The position numbers and the translations under genes are program-made. The notes beneath the pieces were generated by a model, which saw nothing but the letters and a program-made list of their open reading frames with translations, did not search any database and had not been told where the DNA came from. This document shows, piece after piece, positions 8,146 to 14,254 of a DNA stretch of 16,265 nt; positions within the stretch are counted from its first letter, which is position 1; every line of letters starts with the position of its first letter. Source of the DNA: Thermoplasmata archaeon (GTDB taxonomy: Archaea; Thermoplasmatota; Thermoplasmata; Thermoplasmatales; Thermoplasmataceae); NCBI GenBank assembly GCA_021850835.1, contig JAJZKS010000011.1, positions 1 through 16,265 of the forward strand. The letters run 5' to 3'.

Positions 8146-8618
8146 GTAGTCACCTCCTTGCCCAGCTTCATGAGCCTGTCTTTGAGTTCGCCCAAAGATT
8201 GTGTATCTTTGCCTTTCTTCATCTGGAAACCTGCAATGACTATTGTCATTATCTCATCGCCAATGTCTTCCAGCAATTCGCGGAAAAGTGTAGCATCATC
8301 AAGGTTGGAAAGGAAATCCAGGAAGATTACGTTTTCATTCAATGAATCCACGAAAATCTTCTTTTTAAGGGTGTTTCGTATGGACCTTACTTCGTCGACA
8401 TACCTCTGGCCCTTCTCTGTCAGCGAGTACATCTTTCTCCGTCCAGAAACGGATGAAAATACCAGGCCATTTTCAACAAGGTGCTTCAATACAGGGGCTA
8501 CTGTGCCATTTGAGATTCTCTCATCCTTCGTGGAGATATATTTGGTAATCTGGTAACCGCAAAGGTCCTTGAAACTCAATGCAAAGAGTACCCGAGTGGC
8601 ATAATCCCTGTTTACCAT
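8118..8618 (-). CDS. PadR-family winged-helix transcriptional regulator
   Basis: From the ATG at 8618 the protein is 166 residues: a winged helix in the first 75 (GYQITKYI, then SNGTVAPVLKHLVENGLV as recognition-helix region, then the wing SGRRKMYSLTEKGQRYVDEV), all typical of PadR, followed by a helical C-terminal domain likely used for dimerisation. PadR proteins are usually ligand-released repressors of adjacent transporter or detoxification genes. An upstream in-frame extension to 8747 exists, but it would run through the TATA box and palindrome and has no family similarity, so I reject it. The gene sits directly on its own putative operator, a 20-bp palindrome over the start codon, and overlaps the MFS exporter gene it presumably controls. 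Which small molecule it senses cannot be read. Confidence 0.9.
   Translation of the reverse strand: MVNRDYATRVLFALSFKDLCGYQITKYISTKDERISNGTVAPVLKHLVENGLVFSSVSGRRKMYSLTEKGQRYVDEVRSIRNTLKKKIFVDSLNENVIFLDFLSNLDDATLFRELLEDIGDEIMTIVIAGFQMKKGKDTQSLGELKDRLMKLGKEVTTWHSQEMQN
8150..8159 (-). promoter_or_regulatory. Strong Shine-Dalgarno of the MFS gene
   Basis: Read on the minus strand AAGGAGGTGA ends 4 bases before the ATG at 8145. It is an almost complete match to the archaeal anti-Shine-Dalgarno and lies inside the PadR coding sequence. Many other starts in the window appear leaderless, so this site marks an operon-internal gene and fixes the MFS start. Confidence 0.85.
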
Positions 8619-8636
8619 ATGTCGAATTCGACATAT
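8617..8636. promoter_or_regulatory. 20-bp perfect palindrome, probable PadR operator
   Basis: ATATGTCGAATTCGACATAT is perfectly self-complementary over 20 bases with no spacer. It includes the second and third... bases of the PadR start-codon region (ATG at 8616-8618 on the minus strand) and lies immediately downstream of the TATA box at 8644-8652. A dimeric winged-helix protein bound here would cover the transcription start and block initiation, as expected for autorepression of the regulator/exporter operon. Binding by this PadR is inference. Confidence 0.7.
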
Positions 8637-8643
8637 TGAATCA

Positions 8644-8652
8644 CTATAAAAA
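8644..8652 (-). promoter_or_regulatory. TATA box of the PadR/MFS operon
   Basis: TTTTTATAG on the minus strand is centred about 30 bases before the ATG at 8618, predicting a start site within a few bases of the start codon, in other words a leaderless or nearly leaderless regulator mRNA. Confidence 0.6.
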
Positions 8653-8734
8653 TCTGACTTGGGGCTCAATACGAGCCTTGCATTAAAAGTATTGCGTAAA
8701 TGTGAACGGCGTAGCAAAATACAAAAGTAGTTAT

Positions 8735-8742
8735 TTTTTAAA
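8735..8742 (+). promoter_or_regulatory. TATA-like box of the rhodanese/glycerate kinase unit
   Basis: TTTTTAAA is centred about 22 bases before the ATG at 8760. Together with the absence of a Shine-Dalgarno this suggests a leaderless start. Confidence 0.45.
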
Positions 8743-8759
8743 GGCAATCAGGAAAAGTA

Positions 8760-9104
8760 ATGTTCTCAAGGAAGATTGAAGAGATAAACCCGGGCGAGTT
8801 GTCAGAATTGCTTGAAGATGGTGGGAAGAATGAATACACCATAGTTGATGTGAGGGAACCAGCAGAATATTACGGGGACATGGGACATATAAGTGGCTCC
8901 CTCCTTATTCCGCTAATGGAGCTCAAAGACAGCCTTGACAAGCTCCGGGAAGAGAACAGGAAACTTGTGTTTGTATGCAACAGCGGTGAGAGGAGCTATT
9001 ATGCCTGTTCATTCCTAAAGGATCAGGGCATCGAGAAAGTCGTAAACCTGAAAGGAGGTATGATCCAGTGGCACCTTTCAGGCCTGGACGTAGAGTATGA
9101 GTAG
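8760..9104 (+). CDS. Single-domain rhodanese (sulfurtransferase)
   Basis: A 114-residue single rhodanese domain. Visible features are the TIVDVREPAEY strand-turn (27-37), GHISGSLLIPL (42-52), the active-site loop C73-N-S-G-E-R-S with catalytic Cys73 at the start and Arg at the end, and the C-terminal NLKGGMIQWHLSG (the usual GG-x-x-x-W). The domain carries persulfide sulfur on the cysteine and passes it to an acceptor, for example for tRNA thiolation, molybdenum cofactor, or thiosulfate/cyanide detoxification; the acceptor is not shown by sequence. It is probably cytoplasmic. It overlaps the glycerate kinase start by 8 bases, so it heads that operon. A second rhodanese with a different active loop (CATGHRS) lies at 11877-12221. 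Confidence 0.93.
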   Translation: MFSRKIEEINPGELSELLEDGGKNEYTIVDVREPAEYYGDMGHISGSLLIPLMELKDSLDKLREENRKLVFVCNSGERSYYACSFLKDQGIEKVVNLKGGMIQWHLSGLDVEYE

Positions 9105-10422
9105 TGTTGATAAGGGACTGGATATAGTCAACTTTGCGGACCTGAACAGCACAAGCGTGAGAGGTGGACTCCTTACTATATTGGAGCAGGCATTTATTCA
9201 GCTTGATCCGTTGAAACTCCTGGATGCCAGCGTAAAAGAAGTGTTGGCTGATTCGCGTGATTTCAGGAATGTTTATGTTATTGGGTTTGGCAAGGCTGCA
9301 CTTAAGATGTACAGAGGTGTAAGAGGCAGGACCATCTCCATTGCCAGGTATTCTGCCATTATAATTCCGACAGGTGAAGCAGTGCCTGAAAACTATCCTG
9401 AACTTGAGATTCTTGTGGGAAATCATCCCATACCATCTACTGAAACACTTTCTTCTTCCCGAAAGATCCTGGGACACCTTGGCAACTTAAGTGAAGACGA
9501 TCTTGTGATAGTTCTGATTTCTGGAGGAGGTTCTGCCCTGTTCGAGATTCCCGAAGGCGGTTTCACCATTAAAATGATTGGTGATACTGCCAAATGCCTC
9601 ATGGAATCCGGCGCCGACATCAATGAATTAAACGCAATCCGCCAGGCAATGTCCTCTGTTAAGGGAGGAAAGCTTGCAAAGATTCTCTATCCTTCTGAGG
9701 TTTATGGTTTGATCATATCAGATGTACCTGGCGATGACCCGGCAGTTATAGCCTCTGGACCGCTTACAAGACCTTCCCTTGAACCAGGCTTCTTGGGAAA
9801 AGTTGTTGAGAAATACCGGGAAACATGCATGCTTCCTTCAAAAGAAGAACTTGAAAGGCATTTTGGAAATATAGAACCTGGCTCCTTCAGGCATGTCACC
9901 ACGCGGATCATATTAAAAAATAGCGATTTTGTTAATCTTATTTCCACTTTGATTTCCAAAAATGGAGATACTGTGGTAACGCTTGCAGACTCAGTAACCG
10001 GTGACGTGGTTGATGCTGCCAAATGGTTTGCTGAACGGATGAGAAAACAATTCGCCGTTTCCAGAAAGCCAATTTGGATTGTGGGAGGGGGAGAAACCAC
10101 TGCAAAAGTAAGGGGAAATGGAAAAGGAGGGAGAAATTGTGAACTTTCCCTGAGAGTTGCCATGAATATGGAAAGTGATGAGGATTTCCTTTTCGCTAGT
10201 ATTGGAACCGATGGCATAGACGGGGCCAGCCCGGCTATGGGCGGAATCACCGATAACTATTTCCTGGAAGGGCTTGGGAAAGACGAAATATTCAATTCAC
10301 TGGCGATAAGTGATTCCTACACACTCTTAAATAAATACAACTCTGCTATCATTACCGGCTATACGGGCACAAATGTTTCGGACATTTACATTGCGTATTA
10401 TGGGGGCAAAAGGAATAAGTGA
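9097..10422 (+). CDS. Glycerate 2-kinase (MOFRL family)
   Basis: A 441-residue ATP-dependent kinase converting D-glycerate to 2-phosphoglycerate, the step that joins the non-phosphorylative Entner-Doudoroff pathway of Thermoplasma and Picrophilus to lower glycolysis. The N-terminal glycerate-kinase domain shows VIGFGKAALKM (61-71), VGNHPIP (107-113), ISGGGSAL (141-148), NAIRQAMSSVKGGKLA (179-194) and SDVPGDDPAVIASGP (208-222). The C-terminal MOFRL domain shows GGGETTAKVRGNGKGGRNCEL (about 330-350) and GTDGIDGASPAMGG (370-383). The length is usual for the family. The ATG at 9097 overlaps the rhodanese by 8 bases and the TrmI gene begins 6 bases downstream, so all three are probably one transcript. 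The older label 'hydroxypyruvate reductase' (TtuD) for this family should not be used here. Confidence 0.95.
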   Translation: MSSVDKGLDIVNFADLNSTSVRGGLLTILEQAFIQLDPLKLLDASVKEVLADSRDFRNVYVIGFGKAALKMYRGVRGRTISIARYSAIIIPTGEAVPENYPELEILVGNHPIPSTETLSSSRKILGHLGNLSEDDLVIVLISGGGSALFEIPEGGFTIKMIGDTAKCLMESGADINELNAIRQAMSSVKGGKLAKILYPSEVYGLIISDVPGDDPAVIASGPLTRPSLEPGFLGKVVEKYRETCMLPSKEELERHFGNIEPGSFRHVTTRIILKNSDFVNLISTLISKNGDTVVTLADSVTGDVVDAAKWFAERMRKQFAVSRKPIWIVGGGETTAKVRGNGKGGRNCELSLRVAMNMESDEDFLFASIGTDGIDGASPAMGGITDNYFLEGLGKDEIFNSLAISDSYTLLNKYNSAIITGYTGTNVSDIYIAYYGGKRNK

Positions 10423-10428
10423 TTAGAT

Positions 10429-11187
10429 ATGCCATACTTAATAGTAAAGTCACAGAATGAGGCGGGTCTGCTGGATACAGCCACCAATACAATAAGGCTG
10501 AAGGGAAGGGAGTTGCAACTTGAACCAAACCTTGTCCCTGCCCCGGGAGATAGGATAAGGATCAAGGGCGAAGATTTCACTGTATTAGGTCCGGACCCCA
10601 TATTTTTCCCTGATTTTGCTGGTAGGACCGCTCAGATAATACAACCATGGGACGCAGCCATAATAATACATTACTGCTCTATTTTTCCAGGGAAAAGAAT
10701 TCTTGAATCCGGCATAGGGTCTGGTGCCCTGTCCTTGGCCATTTTAAAGGCTCTTGGCAAAGATGGAAAACTGACCACTGTAGAAATTAACAAGTCATAT
10801 ATTGAAAAGGCTTCCCAAAATGTACGATATGCAACTTCTGCCGAAAACTGGGAAATTGTCGAAGGTCCCATAGAAACTTATAGGTCTTTTGACAAATTTG
10901 ATGCAGCCGTGCTGGACGTACCTGAGCCCTGGTCTGCAATCCCCAATATGGCAACACTGCTGAAAAAGGGGGGCAGGATATGCACATATTCCCCCACTTA
11001 TAACCAGCTTGAGAAGAACGTGGCTTCATTGAAGCAGAATGGTTTCCTTGTGCACAGCAATGTGGAAATACTGAAAAGGGAACTGCTTGTAAGAGATAAT
11101 GCCACCAGGCCCGATAATAACATCATTGGCCATACTGCTTTCATGACTTTTGGAGTGAAGCTCAGTGGAAGCACTGTGAAAGTCTGA
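10429..11187 (+). CDS. trmI: tRNA (adenine-N1)-methyltransferase TrmI
   Basis: A 252-residue SAM-dependent enzyme of the COG2519 family that makes m1A at position 58 (and 57 in archaea) of the tRNA T-loop; it acts as a homotetramer in characterised members. The N-terminal beta domain (1-60) leads to RTAQIIQPWDAA (66-77), a diagnostic TrmI stretch. The Rossmann core has motif I ESGIGSGALS (93-102), the acidic SAM-ribose residue in TTVEIN (Glu119), and the catalytic DVPEPW (163-168), matching the family's D-x-P-x-P-W. The length and order are normal. It lies 6 bases after the glycerate kinase stop; AAGTGAT upstream of the ATG is a weak ribosome-binding site. Its placement with metabolic genes is probably only transcriptional convenience. 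Confidence 0.93.
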   Translation: MPYLIVKSQNEAGLLDTATNTIRLKGRELQLEPNLVPAPGDRIRIKGEDFTVLGPDPIFFPDFAGRTAQIIQPWDAAIIIHYCSIFPGKRILESGIGSGALSLAILKALGKDGKLTTVEINKSYIEKASQNVRYATSAENWEIVEGPIETYRSFDKFDAAVLDVPEPWSAIPNMATLLKKGGRICTYSPTYNQLEKNVASLKQNGFLVHSNVEILKRELLVRDNATRPDNNIIGHTAFMTFGVKLSGSTVKV

Positions 11188-11201
11188 AGGCACATCAAGG
11201 C

Positions 11202-11209
11202 TTTATAAC
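11202..11209 (+). promoter_or_regulatory. TATA box of the zinc-finger membrane protein
   Basis: TTTATAAC is centred 26 bases before the TTG start at 11232, exactly the spacing of a leaderless archaeal promoter. An in-frame stop at 11223-11225 excludes any earlier start. Confidence 0.65.
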
Positions 11210-11231
11210 AATTCTGCATGGATAAATTGCA

Positions 11232-11564
11232 TTGGAAGAAGATTTAGTATGCCAGAGATGCAATGGGCTCGGCAGAGTCAGGGACCACGATGGGAGAACC
11301 GATGTCTGTGATACATGTTACGGACTGGGCTATGTAAGAGAAGTGTATGCTCCTGAACCTCTCAGCCGGAGCAAGATAAGGCTCAAACGGGCACTTATTG
11401 GCACATTTGGAGGCCTTGGCCTCTTTTACGCTGTATTCCTTTTTGCCTTGATCAGGTACAGCATTGGCCCCATCATGACACTCGCGGTACTCCTTGCTGG
11501 CCACCTCGTGGCTGTGACATTTCTTGTTCTATACATAATTTACAGGGCAGTGCACGACACTTAG
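11232..11564 (+). CDS. DnaJ-type zinc-finger head on a two-helix membrane protein
   Basis: A 110-residue protein. The N-terminus carries two CxxCxGxG repeats, C7-x-x-C10-x-G-x-G and C26-x-x-C29-x-G-x-G, the repeat unit of the DnaJ cysteine-rich domain. DnaJ has four repeats and two zinc sites; two repeats suffice for one zinc site. After a charged linker (RSKIRLKR) come two membrane helices (about 54-74 and 79-104) and a short tail. There is no J domain. The zinc head should face the cytoplasm, from the positive-inside rule. The TTG start is forced by the in-frame stop at 11223-11225 and is supported by a TATA box 26 bases upstream. A membrane-bound chaperone-like or redox/metal-binding role is possible; the function is unknown. 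Confidence 0.85.
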   Translation: MEEDLVCQRCNGLGRVRDHDGRTDVCDTCYGLGYVREVYAPEPLSRSKIRLKRALIGTFGGLGLFYAVFLFALIRYSIGPIMTLAVLLAGHLVAVTFLVLYIIYRAVHDT

Positions 11565-11586
11565 TGCCACATGGCAAATTTTATTC
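11565..11586 (+). terminator. Hairpin followed by a T-rich tract
   Basis: TGCCA-CA-TGGCA directly after the zinc-finger gene's stop is followed by AATTTTATTCTT. A short stem plus T-rich run could end transcription or mark an mRNA 3' end. The stem is small (4-5 bp). Confidence 0.35.
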
Positions 11587-11624
11587 TTCGACAAAACTTT
11601 TCTTAACTGTCTAGGAGAGATATT

Positions 11625-11777
11625 GTGAAAGGAATGAAATTGCGGTTATTGGCCATGGGAGTAATTTTGATGGTACTGTCGCTCATCCTGTACTTCAGTC
11701 GTGGTATGAATGAAATAATGTTTTCATTGACAGGCATCGGCGTCTTACTTTTTGTGGTGGGGTTGATATTGAAATAA
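11625..11777 (+). CDS. 50-residue two-helix small membrane protein
   Basis: A GTG start at 11625 gives a 50-residue product with two hydrophobic stretches (about 6-23 and 31-49) separated by a short polar turn YFSRGMNE, and a positive start (MKGMKLR) and end (K). AGGAGA (11613-11618) lies 6 bases before the start, a good Shine-Dalgarno, which is the main evidence that this short frame is translated. An internal ATG at codon 4 is an alternative. It lies 60 bases after the zinc-finger membrane protein on the same strand. The function is unknown. Confidence 0.6.
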   Translation: MKGMKLRLLAMGVILMVLSLILYFSRGMNEIMFSLTGIGVLLFVVGLILK

Positions 11778-11876
11778 CTGGCATGCCTGACTGCCACTTG
11801 CATGGCTGTATTCCAAACTGTAATCACAGCCTCCTGTAACAAAAGAAATTGCTTTGCATGCTATGAAAATGCTGAC

Positions 11877-12221
11877 TCATTCTTCTAAAGATTTGTTTGC
11901 TTTCCTCCAGGACCTCATTCCTCCCTCAAGATGGGAAACCCTGTGGAAGCCATTCTTAATAAGGCTGTTTGCAGCGGCTCTGCTCCTGTGACCTGTAGCG
12001 CAGATCAAAATAATATCAGAGTTTTTCTCATAGCTATGGGAGACTTTGTGGATGGAGCCCAGCGGGAGTGAAACTGCCCCAGGGATATGGGCACGGTTGA
12101 ATTCATACTCTGACCTGACATCAATCAGTACAGATCCATCTTCCCGATATCTAGTGGCAACTTGATCCGGGCTCAAATTTTCCAGTCCTGGAGGCTGCCT
12201 AAAATAATCAAGAATTCCCAT
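11877..12221 (-). CDS. Single-domain rhodanese, second copy
   Basis: A 114-residue rhodanese with LIDVRSEYEFNRAHIPGAVSLPL (32-54), the active loop C74-A-T-G-H-R-S and the C-terminal HLEGGMRSW. The catalytic Cys74 and the loop-closing Arg are intact. It transfers sulfane sulfur; the acceptor is unknown. The overall plan resembles the rhodanese at 8760-9104, but the active loop differs (CATGHRS against CNSGERS) and the N-terminus MGILDYFRQPPGLENLSPDQV is its own, so this is not a recent duplicate. A TATA-like ATTATA (12244-12249) sits 26 bases upstream of the ATG, indicating a leaderless, independent transcript. It converges on the 50-residue gene. Confidence 0.92.
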   Translation of the reverse strand: MGILDYFRQPPGLENLSPDQVATRYREDGSVLIDVRSEYEFNRAHIPGAVSLPLGSIHKVSHSYEKNSDIILICATGHRSRAAANSLIKNGFHRVSHLEGGMRSWRKANKSLEE

Positions 12222-12243
12222 GCTCCGCTATTCCAGAATTCGC

Positions 12244-12249
12244 TATAAT
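12244..12249 (-). promoter_or_regulatory. TATA box of the second rhodanese
   Basis: ATTATA on the minus strand is centred about 26 bases before the ATG at 12221, implying a leaderless mRNA. Confidence 0.55.
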
Positions 12250-12353
12250 GTTTCCCTTGATCATTGACCTAATTTTACAGGCGAAAATTCCAGATTATTT
12301 TGAAGCGAGGCAAAGGGCCCTTACTGAAATTGTATTGAAAACCAACCAAAAAT

Positions 12354-12362
12354 CATATATTT
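12354..12362 (+). promoter_or_regulatory. TATA box of the two-helix surface protein
   Basis: CATATATTT is centred about 29 bases before the ATG at 12387, so the transcript should start within a few bases of the codon. Confidence 0.55.
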
Positions 12363-12386
12363 GTAGCTGGCAATTGTGAACTGCAA

Positions 12387-13007
12387 ATGAATCGCAAGCA
12401 GATCCGGATCAGTAAAAAGGAATTGAGACCGGATGGGCCAGGGCTCCTTTCCTATTTCAGGAGACCATTGAATGTTATTCTGATAGTTCTGCTTGCCACA
12501 GGTATCATCTGCACTGTAGCAGCAAATTCCATTCATCCGTCTACCATTTACAAGAACCAGTTTACTCAAAAATATCAGGTCAGCACAGACATTTCATTTG
12601 TATCCGGCATAACCATTTTTCCAAATGAGACTACCAACATTTCATTCTCTATGCCATCGAATTCTGAAATGCATTTCTATCTATACGGGCTTGTTCCAGT
12701 TAAGGTGACTCCGAGCCTTAACGCTCCCAACGGCGTAGAGGTAGTTGACATGGCATTTGCCTTTGGCAACGCATCGGATGGGACAAGCTTATCAGTAAAT
12801 CCACCCAATCTGCCTTTTCCAATAAATGCGTCCATGATTATCTATTCACTGAGTGGAAATAATTTCTCCACAACAGTAAATGCCTTGACTGAATCGGGTT
12901 TCATACTTGGTTTCTACCCGCCCCTGGCTATTATGGGCCTGGCTATGTCAACTGGATCTTTGGTCCTCATATCTACGATTTCAGGTGTCAGAAGGGAAGA
13001 AGCATAA
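12387..13007 (+). CDS. Two-helix membrane protein with extracellular beta-rich domain
   Basis: A 206-residue protein of unrecognised family. A basic cytoplasmic N-terminus (1-27, with RKQIRISKKELR) is followed by a membrane helix (about 29-48), an extracellular region of about 115 residues rich in Ser, Asn and Thr with alternating strand-like hydrophobics and five N-x-S/T sequons (NET, NIS, NAS, NAS, NFS), and a C-terminal helix (about 170-195) with a short basic tail (RREEA). The topology places both ends inside. The ATG at 12387 is supported by a TATA-like box about 29 bases upstream. It stands alone, convergent with the ABC permease. It could be a surface or envelope protein; no motif suggests a catalytic function. 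Confidence 0.75.
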   Translation: MNRKQIRISKKELRPDGPGLLSYFRRPLNVILIVLLATGIICTVAANSIHPSTIYKNQFTQKYQVSTDISFVSGITIFPNETTNISFSMPSNSEMHFYLYGLVPVKVTPSLNAPNGVEVVDMAFAFGNASDGTSLSVNPPNLPFPINASMIIYSLSGNNFSTTVNALTESGFILGFYPPLAIMGLAMSTGSLVLISTISGVRREEA

Positions 13008-13030
13008 GGGCCGAACTACGTTGGCACTGC

Positions 13031-13999
13031 TCAACGGTTCTTTGGGTTGACAAAGTCTCTGAGCCCGTTTCCGAGGAGGTTAACTCCAAGTATGAAAACA
13101 ATAAGGAAAACACCGGGAATAACAATTGGCCACCATGTTCCGGATATGAGCCAGAGTCCGGTGCTTACTCCACCTCCAGCGAAATATGTTGGATAAAGTA
13201 TAACACCAGCTTCGGGAAAACCCACCATCATGTCCCCAATTTCAGGCAGGAAGGCGTTAACTGTGTTTAAGCTGGAAAACAGGTAATTTACGGTTGCAAA
13301 AATGGAAATTACCATGCCTATGTCAAGGGTTATCTGAACAAAGATGAAAGACATTACATTTGGAAAAATGTGTTTTCTAATTAATTGAAACTTTGAACAT
13401 CCCGATGCTATGGCAGCTTCCATGAATTGTGTCCGGTTAAGCGGGAGAGTTACGCTCCTTGCAATCCTGGCATAAGTCGTCCACCATATGAGGAGAATTC
13501 CTATTGACATGTTGGTATAGGTCCAGCCCGCCACTGAATCATATATTATGACCATTATTATTGCTGGAAAACTGATAAAAATATCTGTAAACCTCATGAA
13601 AAGAAGATCAGTTCTTCTTCCATAAGAGGCAGAAAATATTCCCGCAAAGGTTCCTATAAATGCTGAAACAGCAACTATGAGTGCCGAAAACTCAATGTCA
13701 GTGGCAATGGACGCAAGCATTAAGGGCAAAATTGGCAGCCTGTATGAGGTAGTACCGAATATGAACCACCATCCATCTGAAAATGTCGGGGGCGATGGTT
13801 GAAGGGTTACCGTATTCTGCAAATCTGCAAATGAAAACAGAGTGGAAGCGTTGCTGACTCCCAGATAAACTGGAAAGGCAAAATCAAGTACTGTTATTGC
13901 GATGAAAAATAGGGTTATGGTTAGGCCAAAAAAGACGGAAGGGTGGGAAACTGCATAACGGAGGAAGTTGGCCATGATGCCCGGAATATAAGAATGCAC
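13031..13999 (-). CDS. Oligopeptide-type ABC transporter permease, DppC/OppC-like
   Basis: A 322-residue inner subunit of a peptide/nickel/oligosaccharide-type ABC importer. The hydrophobic N-terminal helix, the periplasm-like loop ending FIFGTTSYR, the TM core and the EAA loop EAAIASGCSKFQLIRKHIFPN (about 193-213) define the DppC/OppC family; the EAA loop contacts the ATPase. The usual G-T-D-x-x-G-R-D block is reduced here to GTTSYR, a divergent feature. A GTG at 13999 and an ATG at 13975 (residue 9) are both possible; a TATA-like box at 14015-14023 predicts transcription starting at about 13993, between them. The partner DppB-like permease is transcribed in the opposite direction 255 bases away. 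Neither the ATPases nor a binding protein is within the window, so the substrate is unknown. Confidence 0.9.
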   Translation of the reverse strand: MHSYIPGIMANFLRYAVSHPSVFFGLTITLFFIAITVLDFAFPVYLGVSNASTLFSFADLQNTVTLQPSPPTFSDGWWFIFGTTSYRLPILPLMLASIATDIEFSALIVAVSAFIGTFAGIFSASYGRRTDLLFMRFTDIFISFPAIIMVIIYDSVAGWTYTNMSIGILLIWWTTYARIARSVTLPLNRTQFMEAAIASGCSKFQLIRKHIFPNVMSFIFVQITLDIGMVISIFATVNYLFSSLNTVNAFLPEIGDMMVGFPEAGVILYPTYFAGGGVSTGLWLISGTWWPIVIPGVFLIVFILGVNLLGNGLRDFVNPKNR

Positions 14000-14014
14000 T
14001 GCCTTTGGCTTACT

Positions 14015-14206
14015 TTTATTTATCTAGACACCCCGTTTTCCTGTAAACACTTCAGAATATGCCCTTGCCTTTAACTTTCTGGATTTCTTCATCTACTGTA
14101 TCCACTGTAGTGCACTAAGAAATTGATGTCATTATAGTTTAAATTTGTTCTGCTGGTGCCACATCCCTTCTATGTTTCTTAAGTATTCATTTAATCTTGG
14201 TATAAA
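14015..14206. promoter_or_regulatory. Divergent promoter region between the two permease genes
   Basis: On the minus strand ATAAATAAA (14015-14023) can serve the DppC-like gene. On the plus strand TATAAA (14201-14206) predicts a start at about 14230, leaving a 25-base leader for the DppB-like gene. Between them lie a direct repeat ACTGTA-TCC-ACTGTA (14095-14109) and a 10-bp palindrome TAGTGCACTA (14108-14117), possible but unproven regulator sites. Nothing else coding is seen in the roughly 255-base gap. Confidence 0.45.
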
Positions 14207-14254
14207 CATGCAGCAAATTTTTACTATGTTGTTAAGTTTCAAGATTGGTCACCA

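Noticed and set aside
8395..8402. TCGACATA inside the PadR gene as a second operator
   Set aside because: It is only an eight-base half-site with no matching dyad; it could occur by chance.
8619..8747. 43-residue N-terminal extension of the PadR gene
   Set aside because: It would run through the TATA box and the palindrome, lacks PadR similarity, and the ATG at 8618 gives the normal family N-terminus.
8923..9477. A 184-codon open frame antisense to rhodanese and glycerate kinase
   Set aside because: It spans the junction of two confidently assigned genes and reads as random sequence.
9702..10250. A 182-codon open frame antisense to glycerate kinase
   Set aside because: It mirrors conserved kinase motifs on the coding strand and has no family features of its own.
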